Shown: piece by piece, positions 55,138 to 64,000 of the stretch
Layout: every line of letters starts with the position of its first letter
Position numbering within the stretch: the stretch's first letter is position 1
Source: Pictodentalium vernedei
Taxonomy: Eukaryota > Mollusca > Scaphopoda > Dentaliida > Dentaliidae
Assembly (NCBI GenBank): GCA_031216915.1
Contig: CM062295.1
Span: 182,480,927 to 182,544,926 of the forward strand
DNA length: 64,000 bases
Reading direction: 5' to 3'
Made by a program: the position numbers and the translations under genes
The notes under the pieces: model-generated
The model's input: the letters and a program-made list of their open reading frames with translations, nothing else
Told to the model about the DNA's origin: nothing
Database searches by the model: none

Positions 55138-57135
55138 TAGAGCTGGGCGGTATTGAAATTTCAAGTTCGGTTTCGGTATTTTAGAATGATTTACCTCGGT
55201 ATCGGTACGGTATTCGGTGTCAACACACATGTACCCGCACCGATACAAATATCAAATGGTATTTTGAAATACTGTCTGGCTGCAGATCTGTGTTACAACA
55301 GACAAAGCCATCAAATTGTCAAATGTTGGAAGTAACACAAGCAATAGCTGTCAGTCATTTGATGTAACAATGCTCACCTACATTCGCGCTTGATAATGTC
55401 GTTCCAATGTAACATGCCTAATATTTAGTTAATATAAATCATTAACTAGGCATCAAATGATTAATGTGGTTTATGTGATGCTTTGGAAAGTCTATATTTC
55501 TGCATTTATTATATATCAATTCAACATAGAATCATTGGATATAAAAGCATTTTTTTCTTTTAGAAATGTTTATGATTAAGAATATGAATCGTGAGGCCAG
55601 ATATTAAATCATAAATAAGAATTGGGAAAGGCTTTCTTAAATTTATTTTTTACAAAATAAAAATACATCAGATCAGAAAAAAATAAAATAGGAGGTGCAA
55701 AATGGCATTATGTAATCAAGAATCACTGAAATTGTAATTGAAGTACATTCATTGGTTAAAGAGGAGTTGCGGAAAAACATTCATTCAACAAAGTGACTAT
55801 AAGTCCCAACAAAAATACATCACATCAACAACTAAAATAAGCCTTAATGTTACTAGTAATAAGTATGAGAAAGTATTAAATAAAAAAAAAAAGTTGAAAA
55901 AATTTTTTTTTAAAGAAAGTAAATATAAGTCCCAAAAATCCTCCTCAAATTCCTCAAATATGCATGTAATGAGGGCGCAACGTTACCACAATGTAGTTCA
56001 GTAACCCATGTGTACAATATCAATTGCCTGGAAATACACATAGAAACAGAACTCACCTTAACACAAACTTTTAGAACTTAAAATTGAGTAAGTCAGAGAA
56101 AAACGTGAAAATTGTGACTGAAAAAAAGAGAAGAAATCAGTTAAATTTCTGCATACAGTAGGGTTAATACCTAAAGTAGTTACTGAAATGAGAAAATAAA
56201 CAGTAATGAGAGGTGAAGGCACCACAATCTGCACAAAAGCTGACTTTAATGCAAATTCTTACAACACCTAAACGCTAATTCTTACAACAAGTTTTGACAG
56301 AAAATCAGCCTCAAATTCCTCAAATATGCATGTAATGAGGGTTAAATATTACTGCAATGGAGTTCAGTAACCCAAGTGTAGAATATTAATCGCCTGGAAA
56401 GACACATAGAAACACAACTCACCTAAACACAAAGTTTTACAACTTAAAATTTACTAAGTCCAAGAAAAACATGAAAATTTTGACTGAAAAAAAAGAAAAT
56501 TTCCGTTAAATTTCTGCATACAGTAGGGTTAATACCTACAGTTGTTATTGAAATATGAAAATCAACAGTAATGAGAAGTTAAAGCAGCACAATCTGCACA
56601 AAAGCTGACTTTTAACGCAAATTCTTACAACACCTAAATGCAAATTCTTACAAGTTTTGGCAGAAAATTTTAGGTGAAAATTTGGAAAAAAAGTCGTAGA
56701 ATCAGGGTTAAATACTGTTCTGATAGTCCCCTACAACCTACATATGCCATATCAAAGGCCTAAGCCCACTGATCTTTAAAAAATTAACCTTAAAATTAAA
56801 TCTTACAATATTGGACACGCCGGACGCCGACACCTGAGGTTATGACAATAGCTCACCACTTCAATAGAAGTAGGTGAGCTAAAAATGCTGAGAGAAAATA
56901 CCCCTTGTTACGTCAAATGTCCGATGGTGACTACTTTTAGAAACACACAGTCCATGGGTTCTTCTTGTCATGAATTTTGCGTAACATTCTGTTCTTTATC
57001 CTTTTATTTTTTAACAAATGTCAGGAATATTTTTCAAACCAAAATTTCAGTATTTTGAGATCCCGTCAGTACGGCAAATCAATACTGACTTGATACCAAT
57101 ATCAAAAGGTATTTATGGTATATCGCCCATCTCTA
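55138..57135. mobile_element. Non-autonomous hAT element, 1998 bp
   Basis: Ends TAGAGCTGGGCGGTATTG and GGTATATCGCCCATCTCTA are inverted repeats, flanked by a perfect 8-bp direct repeat CAAATTGT (55130-55137 and 57136-57143). An 8-bp duplication with TAGAG-type ends is the hAT signature. No transposase frame is present. Internally, text beginning CCTCAAATTCCTCAAATATG occurs at 55945 and 56313, a 368-bp direct repeat covering most of 55.9-56.7 kb. Near 56810-56887 lies an internal hairpin end (ATAGCTCACC...GGTGAGCTAAAAA) like that of 5884-8255, so another element is probably nested inside. Confidence 0.88.
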
Positions 57136-57143
57136 CAAATTGT

Positions 57144-57537
57144 ACACTGATTTGTAATTTAAAAAATCAGAACATTGTCTGCTGTAAGTGTGAAAAAACA
57201 ATGAAGCAGTTGTCAAGTCACTCTGTTGTCGGAATAATTACAAAAGTGCAACATAATTTCAAATATTTTGTGTGGTGATGTTAGATGGCAACATATGGTA
57301 CAGGATCCGTAACCACAGAAAACACTTAGTGAGCTCTCATCCAATCAGATAGTAAGGATTTTAGTCTTATTGGAACATTCTTTGATGTCAAAGGTGTTTT
57401 ATCACATAATCATCCTAAAATAGCTCATTTTGGAAATATCATTCACATGTCCAATAAACGTGTGATGTCAGAAGTCAACATCGTCGTTCTAACATTAGGA
57501 GTTGGTTTTGGAAATAGAAGTGAATTAATCTTCTCTT
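57144..57537. other. Intergenic sequence
   Basis: No feature recognised between the hAT element and the SINE head. Confidence 0.4.
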
Positions 57538-59085
57538 ATGGAGCTTGGTGGGTCAGTAGGCAGAGATGCAGGCTGCAAGCTGAGAGGTCCTCGGTTCGAA
57601 TCCCATCTGTTGGGCAAGACACTTAATCCTGATTTCCCACATGGGGCACGGTGGCGTTGTGTACTAAGGCATACTGCACGTCGATGGGTCACTTGTCTTC
57701 AACCAATGCTAACCCAGCTCAGGCCACGAAATATCAAAAATTTATGGAACCCATTTTTCGTTCACGTGTTTTGAGCTTGCGTAACCCATTTTTTCGTTCA
57801 TGTTAATTATTTTTGCGCAACCAATTGGTTACGCAAAAGGTTACGTGATTAAAATAAGATATGAGATGAAATATCCAGTGGTTGACATAAGTTGTACAGG
57901 TGTACGCTAATACCAATATGGTAAAACCATTAAGAAACCAAATATTTAAAGGGACTAGTATTCATTGTAATAAATTAGAGCAATAATTAATACTGGCGTA
58001 GAAGCCATTCCGCAATCAATGAATATTACATGTGACTCGAGCCTTCCTTTGCTGACAAAGACAATACCAGTGGCTGGTGTTGTCAATGTCAGCAAAGGAA
58101 GGCTGGAGTCAGTATAAGATTCCTTTGCTGATAAACATCAATGGATGCAAGACCTCAGGACTGGGGCTGAGTCCCAGCCGTGGAGTCTTGCATCCATAAT
58201 GATAAAGCATTGAAAAATAAAAAATAAAACAAACACCAGTGCATGCGTGTTTACCAAAAAACTGAAGTCTATTAGTGAAACAACAATAGGTGTTCCAGGC
58301 CCATTCCATTTCGACCCACATAAATATTTAACGTTAGATCAAGTTTGTCCTTGAATATTTTTCTGCATTTCCATATCAATGCCACGGCAAATACTATTTA
58401 AGTTCAAATTCTAAAATTAGTGTCTTCAATCTCAACCTCTACATCCCTTTGTTTGATCCATAAGATATGAAAAAAATGGGCCGAATTCGCATGCAACAAT
58501 AATGAGGGGGAAAGCATGCAGAATCTACACCAATATCAAATAGAACACAACCACAGAAAAACCCACAATGGTTGATATGTTTCATGCTTTCGTGCTGCCA
58601 GTTACTATACTTACATAATGTCGGTGAAAATAAATGTTGAAATGTTGTGTTTAGAATCGCATGTGTAAAATACAGTACTATATAAGTTCAAGCAACAGGA
58701 CAAACTACCACTTCTACTTCATACTCATTCGTTGTATTTCTTATCTGGCAATCAGGGCACCACGGCACACGGACACATCAATGAACAGCCAAAAATTCGG
58801 ACTCAAAAATTTCGTTCACGTCAGATTATTTGCGTGAACGAAACATCGTTCGCGGGTTTTTGGATTTGCGTAACCATCCCGTGAACGAAACGATCGTTCG
58901 CGTGAAATTTCGTGGCCAGCAGCTTGTGTGGAGTTAGTACGCTGGGGAGCCTGACAGTTGCTCACAATTGCTTGGTAGTTCTCTCTCGGTACTCCGACTT
59001 CCTCCACCCGTGAAACTGTTCGACACCAGGTGACCCTGGTTGTCCAAAGTGTCATTAAACCACAATAAATAAATAAATAAATAAA
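57538..59085 (+). mobile_element. tRNA-derived SINE, copy 3, split by an insertion
   Basis: The left part, 57538-57722, has a tRNA-like head (A-box-like GGTGGGTCAGTAGG, B-box-like GGTTCGAATCCC) and GGTGGCGTTGTGTACTAAGG. The right part, 58917-59085, continues with TTGTGTGGAGTTAGTACGCT, CTGACAGTTGCTCACAATTG and a terminal (AATA)n tail. Comparison with 38812-39130 shows the two halves are contiguous in the uninterrupted copy. Confidence 0.8.
57723..58916. mobile_element. 1.2 kb inverted-repeat element inside the SINE
   Basis: Ends GCCACGAAAT and ATTTCGTGGC, with a possible 3-bp duplication CAG (57720-57722 and 58917-58919). Subterminal words TTCGTTCACG, CGTGAACGAAA and TTGCGTAACC are repeated at both ends, looking like transposase-binding sites. 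Inside are two strong stems: GAGCCTTCCTTTGCTGACA...TGTCAGCAAAGGAAGGC (58040-58105) and GGATGCAAGACCTCAGGACT...GAGTCTTGCATCC (58143-58195). No transposase. Superfamily undetermined. Confidence 0.7.
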
Positions 59086-59154
59086 TAATCTTCTCTTATA
59101 TTTCATTAACTGTTTCCATAATGACATCTGCAAAAAACATTTCCTTAATAACTA

Positions 59155-59990
59155 AAAAACTTTCATTTTTTGCCTTGAAAACATAGCTTATGACTCTCAC
59201 TGGAAACGGTTCAATGAGCTGGTTCCAAAAAACTTTCATTTTTTGACTTGAAAACATAGCTTATGCAGGGTTTCCGCTAGGGGAAAATTTGTGGGTCCGG
59301 TAGTTTAAAGAAAGTGAAACTCAGACGCCGAAGGCATCTGCCACATGTACCAAAGGCACGTGCGTATAGAGGGGGGTCTAGGTCGCTAAAATGCTGAATA
59401 ATTGAAGTGGAAAATATGTATTTTTTCCTCCTACAATTCTCTAAATTCCTGCGGGACACACAATACTACATCTGGTCGGAGGTTTCATAAAAATACAAAC
59501 CAAAAACAACACAAAATCCACGAATCCTGACAGTGACTGTGACATTTCACCTCAGTTTTTTTTATACAACCCGATATTCGAAAAGAACCATGATGCAGAT
59601 GTGTGACGTCATGCACATGCAATTACATCATTTATCGCTTGAAATAAAAGCCAGTGATTTCGGACCAAACATGACAATTTGAGTCCGAAATTTTATAGGC
59701 GACGTTTAGGATTTGAACTTTGTTTCCCCCTCTCGTCTGGGGGTTATAAAGTATCAGGTTGTCGCCAGTAATAGTAGGCATAGTATACAACATAATTATG
59801 CCTATATTATGTGGAAACAAAGGATCCAGAGTGTCGTTACGATACAACATTGTACTTGACATTTTAACCACCAGCTTTTCTGACTGATCTGATCGGGAGG
59901 AATGTGTCCGGTTGACGGACCCGCAGCCGGTCTAGCAGAAACCCTGGCTTATGACTCTCACTGGAACGGGTTCAATGAGCTGGTTCCAAA
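59155..59990. repeat. Partial MITE (family a-like), left half duplicated
   Basis: AAAAAACTTTCATTTTTTG...GAAAACATAGCTTATGACTC...GAGCTGGTTCC occurs at 59155-59228 and again at 59228-59265 plus 59947-59990, the second copy being split by the element at 59266. The stem partner half is missing; DIRS copy C begins where it should continue. Confidence 0.6.
59266..59946. mobile_element. 681-bp inverted-repeat element
   Basis: Ends CAGGGTTTCCGCTAG and CTAGCAGAAACCCTG (14 of 15 paired), flanked by the direct repeat GCTTATG (59259-59265 and 59947-59953). The CAGGG start is hAT-like but the duplication is 7 bp rather than 8. No coding capacity. Confidence 0.8.
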
Positions 59991-60375
59991 AAATTATAAA
60001 TTTAAAGTAATTTGTATATTTTTTATACTTACCAATGGCCCAGACTAGCTGGTGCAAACTCAAAGTTATCAAGGGCCAAACACAAATTTTGAACCCCCCA
60101 ATCCCCAAAATTTGCTTGCAAAACCAAAAATTAAAAGTCCTATCTGGTCCTCCATACTTTTATTCTCCACGCATGCGCAGCCATCAGGAAGTGACCGGAA
60201 TTGGCACCAACATCATTCTTTGTACAAAAGAGTGCTACATAATAACTCAGTGGGGAGGTATGAGTGCCCACTCATGGGAGGGCCATACCCGCCTGGGCCA
60301 TTGGTAAGTATAAAAAATATACAAATTACTTCAAATTTGTAATATTTTTATACTACAACCCAATGGCCCAGACTA
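59990..60375 (-). repeat. 3' terminal repeat and internal complementary region, copy C
   Basis: The outer edge is TTTTTTATACTTACCAATGG. The complementary region at about 60293-60372 reads GGCCATTGGTAAGTATAAAA, then TTTTTATACTACAACCCAAT. Same layout as 5485-5875. Confidence 0.85.
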
Positions 60376-61429
60376 GCTGAATAGTAAAAAGGCAGAGGGT
60401 CTAGGACTTCAGAATTAGTAAACCAACATAGTTCCAAGCCTGTAATCCAAGGTGAAAGGAAATTAAATTGAAAGGAATTACATGGATGTCTCTCTATACA
60501 GTAATAGAGAAGACATATCATAAATAAGGAGCCACAATTTAAGTAATTCCACATTCTTAGCATGAAGACTATGCCAATTTGGATGTAACAAGTTCCCAAT
60601 TTTTAAGGCTAGTCCGGACTAAGCCCCAAAAATTAGGATGGCGTATTTGAGAATGAGAGAATATCCCCCACAAACATACGCCATATAAAATAAAACACAA
60701 GCTGTATCCAGGATATGATTACAGACAAAACAGTTTCACTAATAGTTACAAACTTATCAAGTTGGAGGAGAGGTAAAGAATTCCTCCCCTCCCCTTTTTT
60801 GAAGGAATCTTCTTCAAAAAGAAAGAGGGGAGCACTCTGGAATCAGTAAAAGCGGTACCAAATAACAATATAAATATTCGTCGAACAGGCACCCAGGTAT
60901 TAATTATTATTAATAAATTGGTGCTCAATGCTACTTCAGAAGCTAAGGCTACAGCGCCAACCCCGGTAATTAATATCGCCTGCTTGTAACATATACCGGA
61001 GTTGGCATATGCAGATAGGTCGAAAACCGGTGATATAATATATAACATACACATGTCCAATAGAATCACAATGGACGATCTCTGGAGAGTAAATACACTT
61101 CCGAGGTAACCCACAAGCGACCCCTTTCAGGTGTACAATAAATTCCAGTAATAACACTCCCGGACGTGTACTATCCAATATCTATGTTCCTAGAAAGGTG
61201 CGAATATACGATAGTGTATCGGGGGGAGGGGGGGGGCTCAGGGGCAGGCTCAAGGGGGGGGGGGGGGGGGCTCGGAGGGATTCAAAATCATACTGAACCC
61301 CTCTCACCCGCAACACTTGAATCTTCTTGTGTTAGTCATCAAATAGCATAGGAACCGCAAGGCTCCCTCATGTCTGACCAACTCCATAATGCCACTAAGG
61401 GCAGAGAAGGACGTGAAGAACAAGTATTT
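60376..61429. other. DIRS copy C interior without recognisable recombinase
   Basis: No tyrosine recombinase motif is seen in this position, as in copy B. G-rich sequence lies at 61219-61275 with a 17-base G run (61254-61270). At 61357-61405 the text CTGACCAACTCCATAATGCC matches about 11275-11300 of copy B, which lies between gag and polymerase there, so copy C is rearranged. Confidence 0.5.
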
Positions 61430-63240
61430 CCCCTGATAAAGAAGGTCCTCTCATGGAGGAAGCTTCCGGGGAACGTCCCATAACAGACACCTGAGAAGAT
61501 TGATCCAGGGTTTCTGTGATGACAGAGGTGCTACTAGAAGGATTTTGCAAGAGATTGTTTGATCTTAACAGAATCTGCTGAATCAACGGAGTTGGAGGAT
61601 ACACATATCCTATCATTCCATCCCATGAGATCAACAGAGTGTCTACTGCGTATGCCCGATGATCTGGGCATGGCGACACGAACATCGGTAACTGATTGTT
61701 CCGTGTGTCGCAAACAGATCTATCATGGGACGATCCCACTGGTAGCAAATCTGCCTGAATATTCGCTTGTTGAGAGTGCACTTCGATGGCAACAGGTGAC
61801 CTTTCCAAGAGAGCGAGTCTGCTAGGACATTCAGATGACCCGGTATATGATGGACAGAAAGATGAACATAATGATTCATGACGTATAGGAGAATCCTCTC
61901 CGTTAATTCGCATAATGGAATTGAATGAGTACCACCTTGGTTCCTAATATAAGCTACTACTGTCGAATTGTCCGACAAAATCTGAACATGGACGTTCACT
62001 GTTATGTGAATCCAATGTTGAAGAGCTAGCCATATTGACATCATCTCTTTGATGTTTATGTGCTTCTCTAGGAACCGAGGGTCCCCAAAACCCTGACACT
62101 TCAAGTCTGCAGGACCTAGGGTCATGCCCCAACCCATCCGTAATCAATCGTGAAAGCCGGATCCGGCAGTTGTAGCAGAACTTCCTGAGTTAACCACTGA
62201 AGATCTGCCCAAATCTGGACCCTTTGTTTTACTAGGTCCGTTAAAACAATACTGGTTTCGCACGAATGCATCTTCACACTCTGGTTCTGAGTAAAGAATA
62301 TCTGGAGGAGATGCTTGCGTAGACGGATCATCGGAATAGGATCCGCACAACCCCATCAATCGCATGAATTCCTTCGCTGATAATGCGTTTGAGTGTAGAC
62401 AAAAGCGAGCATAACAACTGACCAATTTTGCTCTGGGTAATGGCAGACAAACCTGATTGTTGTGAGTCTCGAAGCTCATCCCCAAGTAAGTGAATGACTT
62501 GGACGGAGCTGGATCCGACTTTTTCTCGTTTACGATGAAACCGAGACGTCAGAGTAATAGAGGCAGACTCTGAACATCGATCTGAAGAATAATTCTGTTG
62601 CCGTATCTCTGCAGAATGTTGTCCAAGTAAGCCGACATAATTGCAGATGCATGAGCTCGGAAGTATGACATTACTGAGTTCATTATTCGACTGAATGCCT
62701 AGGGAGCCAGGTTCAGACCAAAGCACATTGCTCTGAACTGATAAACCTTCCCTTGTACGGTGAACCGAAGGTACTTTCTGAATGCTGATGTACCATGACA
62801 TGAAAGTACGCATCCTATAGATCTATGCTTGCCGCATAGTTGTTCACTCGAATGCTCGCTCTTACCAACTGAATGGTCTCCATATAGAATTTTGGAGCCA
62901 CGATAAGCTTGTTTATCCAGCTAAGTCTATTACTGGTTGGAACGAGCCATCTGGCTTCGGTACGAGGAACAGGTGACTGTAAAAACCCTGAGAATCTTAA
63001 TTCTCGACGACCTCTATTGCTTCCTTAATAAGAGAGCTTGTACCTCCACTAGAAGAGACTCTCTTTTGAAAGGATCCGACGGAAGATTTGTCCAACGCAG
63101 ACAACTTGTTAGTTGGGGGTTTCGCTTGGAATGATAGCCGTAGGCCGTCCGAGACTCCACTTCTCACCCACTGATCTTCCGAGACTGCTATCCAGTTTCT
63201 CGCGAAGGTTGATTCACTTCCACCAACAAGCAAGCAATAG
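61430..63240 (-). pseudogene. Reverse transcriptase/RNase H remnant of DIRS copy C
   Basis: Minus-strand blocks in order: fingers (63233-62997, GGSESTFARNWIAVSEDQWV); palm and thumb fragments (62813-62328); start of RNase H (62331-62122, ADLQWLTQEVLLQLP); and RNase H proper (62137-61643) with KEMMSIWLALQHWI, ILSDNSTVVAYIRNQGG, HHIPGHLNVLADSLS and RPMIDLFATH. The RNase H active-site Glu and Asp are visible; the first Asp falls in a frame break. There are several frameshifts and stops. It is better preserved than copy B. Confidence 0.8.
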
Positions 63241-63577
63241 AGGTCTTGAACATCACCTTATGACCTGCGAGGCTTACGGGAGGAGAAAATACGTCCTCCC
63301 CGGGAAGAACCTTGTCCCATCGGCCTAGGGGCATCTGATCAATAGTCCCAATCAGACTTACGCCCCTTTCTTGAGTCGCTATATTGACGACCTCCAGAGT
63401 AATTGTAAGAGGGTTTCTTGTACCCTTATGAGGAGTTCACTTTGACGTTTAGATCTGGAACGTCCTCCTTACTCTTGTCTGCTGAAGTGGGTTGTTGAGA
63501 CGTCGACTTCAATAGCAGAGCACTTGACACTTTCTTAGTAGCATGTTCATAGACTAACGGAAGCTCGCCATCGAAAG

Positions 63578-64000
63578 TTAAAAAATTTATAGTAATTTCT
63601 ATATTTTTTATACTTACCAATGACCCAGACATAGCTGGTGCTAACTCTTAAAATATAGGGCCAAACACAAATTTTGCCCCCCAATCCCCAAAATTTGCAT
63701 CTAAAACCAAAGAAAACATGTCCTGAAAGGCCCTCCACACTTCGCCTCTACTGTGCATGCGCAGTGTCAAGGACGTTCCGAAATTGGCGCCATTAATCAT
63801 TCTAATAACCAGTGCCTGGTAAGCGCTATGTACTCAGCGGGGAGGCAAGAGTTCCCAACTCCTGGGAGGGCCATCCCCGTCTGGGTCATTGGTAAGTATA
63901 AAAAATATAGAAATTACTATAAATTTTTTAACATTTTTATACTGTACCAATGACCCAGACATAGCTGAATAGTAAAAAGGCTGGAGGGCCAAGGACATAA
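63578..64000 (-). mobile_element. DIRS-like retrotransposon copy D, 3' end only
   Basis: Begins GTTAAAAAATTTATAGTAAT at 63577, has the terminal repeat body to about 63880 and the internal complementary region at 63885-63960 (GGGTCATTGGTAAGTATAAA, then ATTTTTATACTGTACCAATG). It then reads AGCTGAATAGTAAAAAGGCT before leaving the window. It is inserted in copy C. The match between its terminal repeat and complementary region is nearly perfect, so it is the youngest of the family 1 copies. Confidence 0.85.

Larger units (their letters stand above)
59985..63577 (-). mobile_element. DIRS-like retrotransposon copy C, 3' part
   Basis: The 3' inverted terminal repeat and internal complementary region (59990-60375) are followed by about 1 kb without recognisable coding and a broken RNase H/reverse transcriptase (about 61430-63240). 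The copy stops abruptly at 63577, where copy D begins. The text before the stop (CTTTCTTAGTAGCATGTTCA, GCTCGCCATCGAA) continues in copy B at about 11145-11190 without interruption. It is the same family as A, B and D but a different subfamily: its edges read CAATGGCCCAGACT where the others have CAATGACCCAGAC. Confidence 0.8.

Noticed and set aside
57538-57610. tRNA gene
   Set aside because: A- and B-box-like words are present but there is no foldable acceptor stem; it is the head of a SINE whose other copies share the body.
60035-60342. 90-96 residue plus-strand frames
   Set aside because: They lie across the terminal repeat and complementary region of DIRS copy C and have no conserved counterpart in copies B and D.

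Overview
This is a non-coding-rich eukaryotic window made mostly of transposable elements. There are no prokaryotic-style genes. The base composition is AT-rich, single exons have GT..AG borders, and the content includes tRNA-derived SINEs, LINEs, DIRS elements and cut-and-paste DNA transposons. Several repeat families end in an AGCTCA...TGAGCTAAAA hairpin, and several carry nucleosome-length (162-177 bp) tandem cores. As I recall, this combination is typical of molluscs, so I infer a marine lophotrochozoan, probably a mollusc. The species cannot be read from the sequence.

Layout. 1-3384: the 5' part of a minus-strand DIRS element (copy A), inserted next to a dead Tc1-like transposon (3385-4859). 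5485-14806: a complete but decayed DIRS copy of the same family (copy B), itself interrupted by a 2.4 kb element (5884-8255) carrying twelve 177-bp tandem monomers. 15830-22281: a second DIRS family with textbook inverted repeats and an internal complementary region; gag, reverse transcriptase/RNase H and tyrosine recombinase are all recognisable and all broken. 22282-31230: mostly non-coding, with nested TTAA-flanked MITEs, the endonuclease half of a LINE, a SINE, and one well-bounded pleckstrin-homology (PH) exon of a host gene (29415-29566, minus strand).

31233-34940: an intron-containing tyrosine-recombinase gene of the Crypton-like DUF3504 family. Its first exon is split by a 1695-bp inverted-repeat element with a 6-bp target duplication; the two exon halves are in frame across the insertion. 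35264-42200: TTAA-flanked hairpin elements, a 958-bp element with about 280-bp inverted repeats, a LINE fragment, a SINE and two opposite copies of a 220-bp retroposon with perfect target duplications. 42482-49527: two copies of a hairpin-ended repeat in inverted orientation around a possible host terminal exon (44594-44762). 51330-52900: a third copy, interrupted by a further array-bearing insertion. 53022-54985: a 5'-truncated LINE. 55138-57135: a non-autonomous hAT element with an 8-bp target duplication. 57538-59085: a SINE split by a 1.2 kb element. 59266-59946: a small inverted-repeat element inside a MITE. 59985-63577: DIRS copy C (3' part), into which a fourth DIRS copy D is inserted at 63578 and runs off the window.

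The genes do not form a pathway. What links them is nested insertion. Several insertions can be proven from target duplications or from uninterrupted copies in the same window, which lets the order of events be reconstructed. The most useful points are the insertion that splits the DUF3504 recombinase exon, the empty-site proof for the 177-bp array element, the shared terminal hairpin of otherwise unrelated repeats, and the apparent absence of a tyrosine recombinase in the copies of DIRS family 1.
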